Below, piece by piece: positions 25,057 through 33,281 of a stretch of DNA of 35,941 bases. The number at the start of each line of letters is the position of its first letter. Position 1 is the stretch's first letter. Position numbers and translations under genes: made by a program. Below the pieces are notes generated by a model that was not told the DNA's origin, did not search any database, and was given only the letters and a program-made list of their open reading frames with translations. Source of the stretch: Gemmatimonadota bacterium (GTDB lineage: Bacteria; Gemmatimonadota; Gemmatimonadetes; Longimicrobiales; Gaopeijiaceae); assembly GCA_030430625.1 (NCBI GenBank), contig JAUIKL010000016.1, positions 1-35,941 on the forward strand. Direction: 5' to 3'.

Positions 25057-26673
25057 TCAGTAGATGCGGCGCCCGTCCAGATCGTCGGGAACGCGCACGC
25101 CCGCCAAAGCGGCTAGCGTCGGCGCAAAATCGACCGTGTAGACCGGTTCGTCCGAAGAACCGTGGGTGACACCGTAGCCCATGAACACCATGGGAACCCA
25201 TCGGTCGTACCAGTAGACGGTCTCGTGGTTCGTACCCGTAGGAAAGCCGACGTAGTCCCCGTCTCCGAACCTCAGATCCACGCCCCAGCGCCCGAGATCG
25301 TCCCACGCGCGGCCCGGGTAGTACGAATTCCGGTAGAAGACGGCGAAGGAGTCGGGGGCCGGGCCCCGCGTCAGGCCGTGGTGGGTGTACGCCTGTTCGA
25401 CCGACTCCAGGTCGACCACAGCCTCGGCAATACGGTCGGCCAGGTCGACGGGCGCTCCCCCTCCGCCGGCCGCCTCGTTCAGCACCCCGGTCAGGGCTTC
25501 GGTAACCTGCGCCCGGAGGATGCGCTCGGCACCGGGAGAGCCGTGGGTCGCCGCATACTCCGGCATCGTGACGACCCCGTGGTCACTCGAGAAGCCGACG
25601 AGCCACCGACCCTCGCCGACCCGGGCATCGAGTCGGTCGAAGAGTTCGCCGAGCAACGCGTCGAGGTGGAGTAGAGTCGCCAGAACCTCGGGGGAAAGGG
25701 GCCCGTGCTGATGGCCGACCCGATCCGTGGCCGAGAAGGAGAGCGACATGTAGTCCGTGTGACCACGCTGCCCGAGCTCCAGTTCGTCGAGCGCGACCAG
25801 GGCCAACTCCTGCACAGCGCGATCGGCCTGGGGGCGCTCGGCGGCCCAGACGTTGTTGAGCTGCCACTCGGCGCTTTCGTCCGGATCGTCTTCCCCGAGT
25901 TCGTCACGCCGGACGTGGGGGAAGGCGGTGTGAACGCCGTCGAATTCGTAGACCGCCGAATCGGCCCTCGCCAACTCGAGATAGCGGGGCGGAATCCCGC
26001 TCTCCCACACCTCGGGCCCGAAGATTCTCGGCATCCGGTCTTCGTTGAAGTCTCGGAGCCACCCGGGGTAACGGTCCCGGTAGTACGTCGAGGTCACGAA
26101 CTGCCCGACCTCGGGGACGATCCAGTACACGTGTTCCGAATTGTGCCCACCCATCGGCACGGCCGCCCGATCTTTGCGGGATATGGAGACGACGCGTGCC
26201 TCCTCGTCGGCGGCCGCAAACCAATCGGGCAGCCCCTCGCGGAGCATCGTGGCCGGGGATCGACCCTCGAGGAGCTGGACGTCCTCGAAACCGAGAATGG
26301 GTTGGTTCGGGTCTCGCACCGCGTACCACAGGTCCCAGCGGTACCCGACGCGCTGGTACCACGAGTTGGCCACGACCCCGTGTCGAGACGGGAAGACGCC
26401 GGTGCTCAGCGTGGCGTGACCCGGCGCCGTCGACGTTCTCGCATGCGCATGCGACGCCTGGGTGAACTGGTATCCCGAGTCGATGAGTCGCCGGATTCCC
26501 CCCGTGAACGCCGCGTCGTACCGCTGGAGGAGGTCACCGCGGAGCTGGTCCACCACGACCGAAACGACCAGCGAGGGTGGTCCGTTCTGTGACGTCACGT
26601 CGGCCGGAGCGACCGCGAACAGGATCGCGACAGCCGCCAGGCGAAGGCCGTGAGATGTATGCGAGGGGGCCAT
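25057..26673 (-). CDS. PafA-like alkaline phosphatase / phosphodiesterase
   Basis: This 538-residue secreted enzyme has a signal peptide at about 1-29 (LRLAAVAILFAVAPADVTSQ). It belongs to the alkaline phosphatase superfamily, nucleotide pyrophosphatase/phosphodiesterase branch. VVDQLRGD gives metal ligand Asp42; HARTSTAPGHATLSTG gives the nucleophile Thr (about 80-82); SATDRVGHQHGP, FSSDHGVV and THGSSDEPVYTVDFAPTLAALAG give the remaining zinc Asp and His ligands. The length and motif order match PafA, a calcium-independent phosphatase that releases phosphate from monoesters in the periplasm. It stands alone, transcribed from the 26674-26865 gap that it shares with tdk. Confidence 0.9.
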   Translation of the reverse strand: MAPSHTSHGLRLAAVAILFAVAPADVTSQNGPPSLVVSVVVDQLRGDLLQRYDAAFTGGIRRLIDSGYQFTQASHAHARTSTAPGHATLSTGVFPSRHGVVANSWYQRVGYRWDLWYAVRDPNQPILGFEDVQLLEGRSPATMLREGLPDWFAAADEEARVVSISRKDRAAVPMGGHNSEHVYWIVPEVGQFVTSTYYRDRYPGWLRDFNEDRMPRIFGPEVWESGIPPRYLELARADSAVYEFDGVHTAFPHVRRDELGEDDPDESAEWQLNNVWAAERPQADRAVQELALVALDELELGQRGHTDYMSLSFSATDRVGHQHGPLSPEVLATLLHLDALLGELFDRLDARVGEGRWLVGFSSDHGVVTMPEYAATHGSPGAERILRAQVTEALTGVLNEAAGGGGAPVDLADRIAEAVVDLESVEQAYTHHGLTRGPAPDSFAVFYRNSYYPGRAWDDLGRWGVDLRFGDGDYVGFPTGTNHETVYWYDRWVPMVFMGYGVTHGSSDEPVYTVDFAPTLAALAGVRVPDDLDGRRIY

Positions 26674-26865
26674 GCGTGGCTTCGGATTCGTCGTGACTCG
26701 ATTTCCCGACCGCCCAACCCCACCACCACCGACCCTGTCGGTAGCCGTTCCGGTACGGGGCGCCTAAACTAGGCTTCCGTCTCGCCCGCGCCACGCCCGT
26801 CGTCTATCGGACACGGCGCGAACCAACCGGGTTCCCACACACGGGCCCGCACGCTACCAGCACGC

Positions 26866-27513
26866 ATGCACAGACGCACTTCGGACGGTTGGATCGAGGT
26901 CATCTCCGGGGTCATGTTCAGCGGCAAGTCGGAGGAGCTCATCCGGCGCGTTCGCCGGGCCGAGATCGCGCGGCGGCGGGTTCAACTCTTCAAGTCCCGG
27001 CTGGACACGCGCGGGGGGACGGCTCAGATCGTCTCCCACGACGGTTCGGAGATCGACGCACACGCCGTGAGCGGCTCACGGGAACTCCGCGAACTGGTGC
27101 ACCCCGAGACCGACGTGGTGGCCATCGACGAGGTGCAGTTCCTCGATGACGGGATCGTCGAGGTGGTCCAGTGGCTGGCCGACCGTAAAGTCCGAGTGAT
27201 CCTGGCGGGCACCGACATGGATTTCCGCGGGGAGCCCTTCGGGCCGATCGGGCGCCTTCTGGCCGTGGCCGAGGTGGTCGACAAGCTCCACGCGATCTGC
27301 GTGCAGTGCGGCGCCCCCGCGTCCCGAAACCAGCGACTCGTCGACGGTGAGCCGGCTCCTGCCGAGGCACCGGTGATCGAGGTCGGGGGCCACGGCATGT
27401 ACGAGGCGCGGTGCCGGGACTGCCACGAGGTACCGCCGGCTACACGGCATCAGACGGAACTGGACATCGTGTCGGAAGCGGACGCGTGGGCGGCCCGGGT
27501 CCAGTACTGGTAG
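26866..27513 (+). CDS. tdk: Thymidine kinase
   Basis: The product is a 215-residue cytosolic type II thymidine kinase that phosphorylates thymidine to dTMP for salvage. It has the P-loop GVMFSGKS (15-22), AIDEVQF with the catalytic Glu89, GTDMDFRGEPFGP, and a zinc site of Cys145, Cys148, Cys183 and Cys186 holding the substrate-binding lid. The DE(V/A)QF and lasso regions are intact, so it should be active. The starting ATG gives the standard short N-terminus. The 3' neighbour begins 138 bases later, so co-transcription is uncertain. Confidence 0.95.
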   Translation: MHRRTSDGWIEVISGVMFSGKSEELIRRVRRAEIARRRVQLFKSRLDTRGGTAQIVSHDGSEIDAHAVSGSRELRELVHPETDVVAIDEVQFLDDGIVEVVQWLADRKVRVILAGTDMDFRGEPFGPIGRLLAVAEVVDKLHAICVQCGAPASRNQRLVDGEPAPAEAPVIEVGGHGMYEARCRDCHEVPPATRHQTELDIVSEADAWAARVQYW

Positions 27514-27651
27514 AAGCTTCCTCGGGTGGGGTCGTGGAGGCCCGGCGGAAGACCGACCGAGCCTGGTGGCCGATCCAGCTATCGGTCCGCCCGATCCACC
27601 GGTTCAACGTAGGGGCCGAACCTCGACCGGAACCCTGTACCGGAACCCAGC

Positions 27652-28224
27652 GTGAACGACGCCTCCGAGCTCTTCGACGAGCGCACCCGCCCCGGCTTTC
27701 GTGAGCGATTCCAGACACTGACTCGGACGGCTACGGACATCGCGACCGCTGTCACGCGCATCAGGCTCGTCGCGCTCGACCTGGATGCCTCGCACTTCGA
27801 GCAGTTGGAGAACCAGCGCGTGCTCGTGGCCGAACTGAACGCTCTGACCCTCGACGCCGAGGCTCGCGGAATCGGATCCGACCCCCGTCGGGCCCCGCGG
27901 GTCGACCTGTACAAGGAGCTCCTCGAATCGGGTCGCCTGGAGATCCGCGCGGCCCCACTCGGTGGTTGGACCCCCGACTTCACGGTCTTCTCCAACAGCG
28001 GGGGTCCGTCGGCGGTACTGCTCGGACATCACTGGCTCGAGCACCCCTTTCCCCTACGCGGTCCCGCGCTGGGCTCGGTGCACTATGGACCGGCCGCCGA
28101 GTTGGCCGCCCGGCGGCACGCCGAGCTCTGGTCGAACGCCCACGACGTCGGCCCCGCTATCTGGTCGATCCTGTCGAAGGCGCGGGCCCGACGGACGATC
28201 GCGGTTCAGGCGCGGGCTGGTTGA
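27652..28224 (+). CDS. Uncharacterised protein, possibly a degenerate PLD-like domain
   Basis: The product has 190 residues and starts at GTG with a weak ribosome site. The N-terminal half is helical (TRTATDIATAVTRIRLVALD). The C-terminal half reads like the end of a phospholipase-D-type fold: GRLEIRAAPLGGWTPDFTVF, LLGHHWLEH, then a helix with ARRHAELWSNAHDV. The HxKxD catalytic motif is absent, so no phosphodiesterase activity can be claimed. It has no signal peptide. It lies just upstream of tRNA-Asn and may share its transcript. The fold assignment is tentative. Confidence 0.6.
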   Translation: MNDASELFDERTRPGFRERFQTLTRTATDIATAVTRIRLVALDLDASHFEQLENQRVLVAELNALTLDAEARGIGSDPRRAPRVDLYKELLESGRLEIRAAPLGGWTPDFTVFSNSGGPSAVLLGHHWLEHPFPLRGPALGSVHYGPAAELAARRHAELWSNAHDVGPAIWSILSKARARRTIAVQARAG

Positions 28225-28277
28225 CACTCCGGCGCGCTCGGAGCTTACTTTACGGCCCGCGCAAAAGCGCGGTTCGA

Positions 28278-28350
28278 TCCGGCGTAGCTCAGTTGGTAGA
28301 GCAGCTGACTGTTAATCAGCGGGTCACAGGTTCGAGTCCTGTCGCCGGAG
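28278..28350 (+). tRNA. tRNA-Asn (anticodon GTT)
   Basis: The 73-base cloverleaf has acceptor TCCGGCG/CGCCGGA, D-arm GCTC/GAGC, anticodon stem GCTGA/TCAGC with loop CTGTTAA (anticodon 28311-28313), and T-arm ACAGG/CCTGT with TTCGAGT. The discriminator base is G and CCA is not encoded. All stems pair fully. Confidence 0.98.
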
Positions 28351-28359
28351 TACGAAGAA

Positions 28360-28399
28360 GGCCCGACCCCTGGACGGGGGTCGGGCCTCTTTTTTTTTG
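28360..28399 (+). terminator. Strong intrinsic terminator after tRNA-Asn
   Basis: GGCCCGACCCC (28360-28370) pairs with GGGGTCGGGCC (28377-28387), followed by TCTTTTTTTTT. The minus strand reads TTCTTC after the same stem, so it may weakly stop the convergent gene ending at 28453 as well. Confidence 0.95.
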
Positions 28400-28452
28400 G
28401 GCCGTCCGGGCGAGCAGCCACCAGGGCGTCGCCGGGAAAACTCGGGGAAACG

Positions 28453-28845
28453 TCAGCCCTCGGCGCGCTTACCGACGAAGGGAGCCGCTTGGCCCATCTC
28501 GGCAATGTAGGCTTCGCCGACGATCTCGTCCCCATCGACGTCACCTTCGACCTCGACGGTGATCCACTGACCCTGTACCCCGACGTGGAGCAGGAACGAG
28601 ATGATCCCGTCCTCCACGAGGCCATCGCTGACCTGGAGGCTCTCGATCTCGGCCATGGAGCTGGTCGCGGTGCCACTCAGCTCGGACCCGCTCTGAGCGA
28701 AGTCGAAGTCGAAGACGACATCCCCTACGTCGGGCGACGTGACCGTCACGGTCCACTTCCCACTGACGTCCTGAGCCGACGCCGGTAGCGCGAGCGCCAC
28801 CAGAGCGAGCGCTGCGAACACGGTGCTCTTCCAAACTTGCCTCAT
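28453..28845 (-). CDS. Small secreted beta-rich protein, unknown
   Basis: The product has 130 residues. The ATG at 28845 is chosen because a GGAGG tract lies upstream and the residues that follow are a clean signal peptide (VFAALALVALALPASAQ). The mature part is an acidic all-beta sequence (DVSGKWTVTVTSPDVGD, SGSELSGTATS, IVGEAYIAEMG) with the rhythm of lipocalin-like or small beta-barrel proteins. No cysteines and no catalytic motif are visible. It is probably periplasmic or secreted. The 221-base gap behind its start contains no other gene. Confidence 0.75.
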   Translation of the reverse strand: MRQVWKSTVFAALALVALALPASAQDVSGKWTVTVTSPDVGDVVFDFDFAQSGSELSGTATSSMAEIESLQVSDGLVEDGIISFLLHVGVQGQWITVEVEGDVDGDEIVGEAYIAEMGQAAPFVGKRAEG

Positions 28846-29066
28846 CCCTCGTCCTCCATCGGCCGGCGGGTCGACACGAGTGCGGTCGGCCCGCCGCACA
28901 CGTCGTATTCGATTCCTCGGAACCCTACGGGCGTGAGCCCCATCGGGTTCCCCCGGAGGGCCCACGGACCGGTGCCGCGTTCGAGGCACGGGTTCCAGGG
29001 GCGGCTAGAGTAGACTGGTGATCGTGTCCGCCACAACCCGCGCAGCGTACACGCCGTCGACGCGGA

Positions 29067-29798
29067 TCAGTCCAATCGTCTGGCGACCCACACGGTCCGA
29101 TACACCGCCGTGGCCACGGTCCCGACCGCTACGAGCGCAATCAACGCCCACAGGAACACGCCTTCCCGCCACCCCATCGCGCTCGTCAGCGCCGGGTCGA
29201 AGACGCCCCCGAAGCCGACCAGAAGCAGGCGTTCGGCCCGTTGCATGACGCCGACCTTGGCCACGACCCCCAAGCTCTCACCCCGGGCCCGGGCATAGCT
29301 CACGAGAAGAGATCCGCCCATGGCCAGGACCACGACCGCCAGCCCCGGGGCGGAGGCGCGGAAGAACACGGCCAAGCCCACGAACGCACCGACCTCGGCA
29401 AACCGATCGAGGGTGGAGTCGAGGAACGCACCCGTCTCATTGGCCTTCCCCTGGGCTCGGGCGATCCGCCCGTCGAGCACGTCGGCGGCGCCACCGAGCA
29501 GCACGAACCACCCGCCGAGGTTCAGCGATCCGCCGGCGAACGCGTAGCCGGCCATGGCGCCAAAGACGACCCCGAGGACGTTGAAGGCGGTGGGGGAAAG
29601 GCCGAGCGCGAGTGACACGCGCTCGATCGGTCCGATGAACCAGTAGAACCAGGTGCGAACGAAGCCACCCAGGACGAAGCCCCCTCGATCGGCGATCTCG
29701 TGTGGATCGTGGCGGTTCTTGGCCACGACGGCATACACCGGCATCGAAGCGACGGCGGTGCCGAGAATCGAGAGGAAGACCAGCATGTCCGTCCTCAT
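29067..29798 (-). CDS. CDP-alcohol phosphatidyltransferase
   Basis: This 243-residue membrane enzyme has about six helices. It carries the full CDP-alcohol phosphotransferase motif: ADVLDGRIARAQG, then ETGAFLDSTLDR (D-x2-DG-x2-AR-x8-G-x3-D-x3-D). It joins the phosphatidyl group of CDP-diacylglycerol to an alcohol such as inositol phosphate, glycerol phosphate or serine; the acceptor is not clear. The N-terminal helix and the GPIERVSLALGLSP stretch recall the archaetidylinositol and phosphatidylinositol phosphate synthase group. It overlaps the Tam41-like gene by ATGA, so it is translated with the predicted supplier of its substrate. Confidence 0.9.
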   Translation of the reverse strand: MRTDMLVFLSILGTAVASMPVYAVVAKNRHDPHEIADRGGFVLGGFVRTWFYWFIGPIERVSLALGLSPTAFNVLGVVFGAMAGYAFAGGSLNLGGWFVLLGGAADVLDGRIARAQGKANETGAFLDSTLDRFAEVGAFVGLAVFFRASAPGLAVVVLAMGGSLLVSYARARGESLGVVAKVGVMQRAERLLLVGFGGVFDPALTSAMGWREGVFLWALIALVAVGTVATAVYRTVWVARRLD

Positions 29799-30763
29799 GA
29801 GCCGATCTCCTTGCGAGGGCGCGTCACGAGAACGTACACGGCGCGCGGCCAGAGAAAGAGGAGGGGAAGCTTCCGCTCCAGAAAGGTCAGCCGGATCGTC
29901 CTCCCCGTATGTCGCTCGACCTTACGCACCACGTAGGGAAGCCAGTTGGCGAAGGTCATCATGTGCTTCAACCAACGGAGCGTAGCGCGGACCTTCGATC
30001 GCCTGAAGTGCGACGCCCAGTACCGTGACTCGGAGTCCGTGGCGCGCTCGGCGAGCCTATAGCGGTGACCTTCCCGAACCAACCGGCCACCGGCCGCCGC
30101 CTCGACGAGGCCCGGAGCCAGCGCCTCACGGAAGTGATCCTCTTGCGCCTCGAAGATCGCGGTGGCGCGCCCCCGGGACTCGGGTCGAAGTTCACCCCGG
30201 TAGCAGACCTCGAGGAGGCGGCGTCCCAGTTCCGCGGCGTCGAAGGGCCCTTCCATATAGGGTGCCATCCAATCGAGAACCCGGGCGCGCGCATCGGCCA
30301 GGGTTCGGCGCACCCAGCCGTCGTCGGCCGCTCCCCGCGTCCATACGACCCCGACGCGCTGCACCATACGCCCGAGGAGGAAGTGATCCCGCGGCTTCGG
30401 AGCCAGACCGGCTTCGAAGTGTCGGGAGTCGAGCACGAGACACTTCGCAATCCCCCGTTGCCCCTCGTCCGGAGCAAAGGCGATCACGTTCGGAGGAAGA
30501 GCGGTCGCCATCGTCGTCATGAGGGTGACCGGACGGTGGAGCACTTCCCGCCCCGACAGACCTCGGTAGAAAGCGCGGTAGTCATCGACGATGACGACGA
30601 AGTCCAGGGCGCTGTGTCGATCGGGGTTGGTCTTGAGGAGTCGCGACCCGTACATGAGGATGGCACGCACCGAGGAGTCGCTCGCCTCGACGAGTTCGAC
30701 CGCGAGTTCGTAGGCCTCGGGCCAGAGCTCCCGAGCCCGCTCGGACGACGTCGGCCCGGTCAG
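29795..30763 (-). CDS. Tam41-like phosphatidate cytidylyltransferase (CDP-diacylglycerol synthase)
   Basis: The predicted protein has 322 residues and would convert phosphatidate and CTP to CDP-diacylglycerol. It has a nucleotidyltransferase core: LMYGSR (Gly39-Ser40), then ALDFVVIVDDY (Asp54, Asp60, Asp61), as in mitochondrial Tam41/TAMM41. Further matches are KCLVLDSRHF, HFLLGRMVQRVGVVW, VCYRGELRPES (human SYSGDFRM region) and a helix before HFREAL. It is unlike CdsA, which is polytopic. The first usual start codon (GTG 30670) would cut off the helix before GSR. CTG 30763 overlaps the upstream stop as CTGA and restores it. It is flanked by acyltransferase and phosphatidyltransferase genes in one operon. 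Confidence 0.75.
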   Translation of the reverse strand: MTGPTSSERARELWPEAYELAVELVEASDSSVRAILMYGSRLLKTNPDRHSALDFVVIVDDYRAFYRGLSGREVLHRPVTLMTTMATALPPNVIAFAPDEGQRGIAKCLVLDSRHFEAGLAPKPRDHFLLGRMVQRVGVVWTRGAADDGWVRRTLADARARVLDWMAPYMEGPFDAAELGRRLLEVCYRGELRPESRGRATAIFEAQEDHFREALAPGLVEAAAGGRLVREGHRYRLAERATDSESRYWASHFRRSKVRATLRWLKHMMTFANWLPYVVRKVERHTGRTIRLTFLERKLPLLFLWPRAVYVLVTRPRKEIGS

Positions 30764-31596
30764 CCTTCGGTCCCCGAGCTTCGGAGTTCGGCCAACCCCT
30801 CGATCATCTGCTCGCGGACCTTATCCATGAACGGAATCGGGTCGGCCTTCGGGTCCGTCCACTCCATCGATCCGAGGTAGCGAATTCTTCCGTCGATCCC
30901 GGACATACCGGCCATGAAGTCGCGGAAACGGGCCGTCTTCCAGTAGCCGTCGACGACGAGGATGTGCACGGTCCACGGCCCCTGCTGCAGCAGCTTCAGC
31001 AGGCCCCGAACCTTGAACTCACCGATCTCCCCATCGCGGGTGCGCGTACCCTCCGGAAAGAGGCCGATCGGCACCTCGGACTCCCGTGCCTGCTTGGCCA
31101 TCGTCCGGATGCTACGGAGGACCTCTTTCGCGTTTGCTGTAGGGTCGACCACGGGGTATTGATAGAGCCGAACCATATGCGAGATTAGCGGAATTCCGCG
31201 CATGTAGCGGGCTCGGGTCACGATCCGGGGATAGCCCCCCTTCACGCTTCGGACCATGAGCGGGATGTCCATGATCGACTGATGGTTCATCAGGATCATG
31301 GTCCGGGGTGCGCAGGGAATGACTCGAGGCGGGTCCTCGATGCCAACGCCCCCGATCGTGCGAAGCGGGCTCACCACCAGAGAACCCATCAGGTTGATCC
31401 ACCTCCCGAGCACCGGGATCCGGCGGGTCGGACGTAACCAGACCCAGGCCACGATCACGGTCCTCTGAACGAGGTCGCTGATGAGGAAGCCGAAGGAGAT
31501 GAATCCCAGGGCCAGGAAGCCGCGGAGCTTCAAAGCGGTGAGGTCCCCGATTTGTTGAGTACAGCGGTAGAGATTTGGAACGCTAACCGGATCCAT
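30760..31596 (-). CDS. plsC: PlsC-like 1-acyl-sn-glycerol-3-phosphate acyltransferase
   Basis: The product has 278 residues and an N-terminal membrane helix (about 24-55). MNHQSIMDIPL is the catalytic HxxxxD box and LFPEGTRTRDGE the substrate-binding FPEGTR motif. It acylates lysophosphatidate to phosphatidate at the inner membrane. It is the first gene of the minus operon and feeds the Tam41-like enzyme. The ATG at 31596 has no Shine-Dalgarno and lies only 23 bases from the divergent ATG at 31620. A TTG at 31533, with GGGGA nine bases upstream, may be the true start and would leave AT-richer DNA for promoters. Confidence 0.9.
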   Translation of the reverse strand: MDPVSVPNLYRCTQQIGDLTALKLRGFLALGFISFGFLISDLVQRTVIVAWVWLRPTRRIPVLGRWINLMGSLVVSPLRTIGGVGIEDPPRVIPCAPRTMILMNHQSIMDIPLMVRSVKGGYPRIVTRARYMRGIPLISHMVRLYQYPVVDPTANAKEVLRSIRTMAKQARESEVPIGLFPEGTRTRDGEIGEFKVRGLLKLLQQGPWTVHILVVDGYWKTARFRDFMAGMSGIDGRIRYLGSMEWTDPKADPIPFMDKVREQMIEGLAELRSSGTEG

Positions 31597-31619
31597 TCAC
31601 GATCATCAACCACATAGAC

Positions 31620-32291
31620 ATGGTAACTGACGACTACACCTACTACGGTTTCGACCTCTGTATCGGCGGCTACTTCGAAATGCCGACCGCCGACGCACGG
31701 AAGCTCCTGCCCGATCACCTGGAACCGGTCGAGGTCCAACACGAGCGGAGCATCCTCGCTATCACCGCGTTCCACTTCAACGAGAGCATGGTGGGCGAGT
31801 ACGACGAGGTCGTCCTCGCCGTCGTCGTGCCCCCGATGGTCGAACCGGGCAAGCCGCTTCCCAAGGCAGCGTTCTACCCCTTCATGGTCGGTACGTCGAC
31901 CGAAGCCTCGCGTGAGCACGCCATCGAGCGGTGGGCGCTGCCGCACTACATGAAGGACGTCGACGTCGACTTCACTCAGGACGGGGATCAGATGACGGTC
32001 ACCGTCACCGACGACGGTGCACCGGTCATGGAGATGACCGTCACCGGACGCGAGAGTGTGCCGGCCGGGAACACCTACCATTGCTTCACCGTCGAGCCCG
32101 ACACCCGGTACAAGGTGAACATCCTCATGGAAGCGGACCACACCGAGCACGAGGAGGAGACCGGCTCCCTCACACTGCACGAGCACCCGATGACCGAGGG
32201 TCTCGACCTCGACGACGTCAACTCCTACCCCTTCCGTGAGGAGTGGTACGGGAAAGGCCTTCAGACGTTCGACCTGATGGTGACGTTCTGA
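31620..32291 (+). CDS. Acetoacetate decarboxylase-like protein
   Basis: The product is a 223-residue cytosolic protein. The layout of short beta strands with MPTADARKLLPDHLEPVEV, then ITAFHF, ...VVLAVVVPP and ERWALPHYMKDVDVDF resembles the acetoacetate decarboxylase superfamily, where a lysine after a Gly/Pro-containing loop forms the Schiff base. Here a lysine sits in PHYMKD, but its alignment to the catalytic Lys is uncertain. The substrate is unknown. No ribosome site precedes the ATG. It overlaps the diacylglycerol kinase gene by CTGA or more, so it is co-transcribed with lipid metabolism. The function is open. Confidence 0.6.
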   Translation: MVTDDYTYYGFDLCIGGYFEMPTADARKLLPDHLEPVEVQHERSILAITAFHFNESMVGEYDEVVLAVVVPPMVEPGKPLPKAAFYPFMVGTSTEASREHAIERWALPHYMKDVDVDFTQDGDQMTVTVTDDGAPVMEMTVTGRESVPAGNTYHCFTVEPDTRYKVNILMEADHTEHEEETGSLTLHEHPMTEGLDLDDVNSYPFREEWYGKGLQTFDLMVTF

Positions 32292-33232
32292 GCGGGAAGC
32301 GACACTACGTCATCTTCAACCCCGCCTCGGGTCGCGGCCGGGGCGGGGCTCGCATCGAGAAGTACCGGCAGCTACTCACGGAGCACATCCCCGACGTGAC
32401 GTTCGGGACGACCGATCGCCCGGGTGGGGAGCGCGTGCTCGCGGAGCAGGCGATCGCCGACGGGTACGAGGTGGTCGTGGCGGTCGGCGGAGACGGGACG
32501 TGGAGCAACGTGGCGGACCGCGTCCTCGCGGTCGGTACGCCCGAAACGACGCTGGGTATTCTTCCGAGCGGTACCGGCAACGACTTCGGACGCAACTTCG
32601 GGTACGATCCGAAGAATCCCGAGGAGGCGGTTCGGGTCCTGGCGCACGGGGCTACGCGCCAGATCGACGTGGGTCGCCTCGAGACCCCGACGGCCTCGGA
32701 GCACCATCCCGATCTCGTCGAGCCACGGTACTTCCTGAACCTGATCGGCTTCGGCTTCGACATTGCAGTGATCGACGCCGCCGAAGGGGCCCGCTTCCTC
32801 AGGGGAGAGTTGCTCTACAAGGTCACGGCGCTGCAGCAGCTCTTCCGGTTTCCCGGTATCTCGGCCTCCGTTCGCGCCGGATCCGGCACCTCGGGTGACG
32901 GGCAGCAGCTGATGCTCACGGTGTCCAACGGTCGCTTTTTCGGTGGCGGCTTCCCGATTGCGCCGGGTGCGACGGTGGTGGACGGTCGGCTCCACGCCTG
33001 CCTCATCGGTGACGCCCCGCCACTGACTCGGCTCAAGCTCTTCAACCTGGCCGAGCGCGGTCGACACATCGAGTCGGATCGCGTGCGCATCATCGACGAC
33101 GAGAGCTTCGCACTCACCTTCCCCGAGCCACCGCGTTTCGAGATGGACGGGGATGTGCGCCGGGCCGACACGTCCACCCTCGAGGTGCGCTGCCTGCGCG
33201 GGGCCCTGCGGGTCGCGGCTCCCGAGGTCTGA
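32288..33232 (+). CDS. Diacylglycerol/lipid kinase (DagK/YegS family)
   Basis: The product is a 314-residue cytosolic kinase with the family motifs FNPASGRGRG, VVVAVGGDGTWSNV and LGILPSGTGNDFGRN, and the C-terminal beta domain (LTVSNGRFFGGGFPIAPGA, FEMDGDVRRA). It phosphorylates diacylglycerol to phosphatidate, or a related lipid alcohol. CTG 32288 overlaps the upstream TGA (CTGA) and gives the usual short lead before VIFNP. GTG 32243 is the nearest standard start; it would overlap by 49 bases and its purine tract is too close. It complements the divergent acyltransferase/Tam41 operon by returning diacylglycerol to phosphatidate. Confidence 0.9.
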   Translation: MSGKRHYVIFNPASGRGRGGARIEKYRQLLTEHIPDVTFGTTDRPGGERVLAEQAIADGYEVVVAVGGDGTWSNVADRVLAVGTPETTLGILPSGTGNDFGRNFGYDPKNPEEAVRVLAHGATRQIDVGRLETPTASEHHPDLVEPRYFLNLIGFGFDIAVIDAAEGARFLRGELLYKVTALQQLFRFPGISASVRAGSGTSGDGQQLMLTVSNGRFFGGGFPIAPGATVVDGRLHACLIGDAPPLTRLKLFNLAERGRHIESDRVRIIDDESFALTFPEPPRFEMDGDVRRADTSTLEVRCLRGALRVAAPEV

Positions 33233-33281
33233 CGTCGAGGACCACCAGGGCCTGACGCAGCCAGAGCAGGAAAGAAAACGC

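Noticed and set aside
28278-28350. tRNA-Asn as an integration site
   Set aside because: No integrase and no repeated tRNA 3' end were found in the window; a terminator follows directly.
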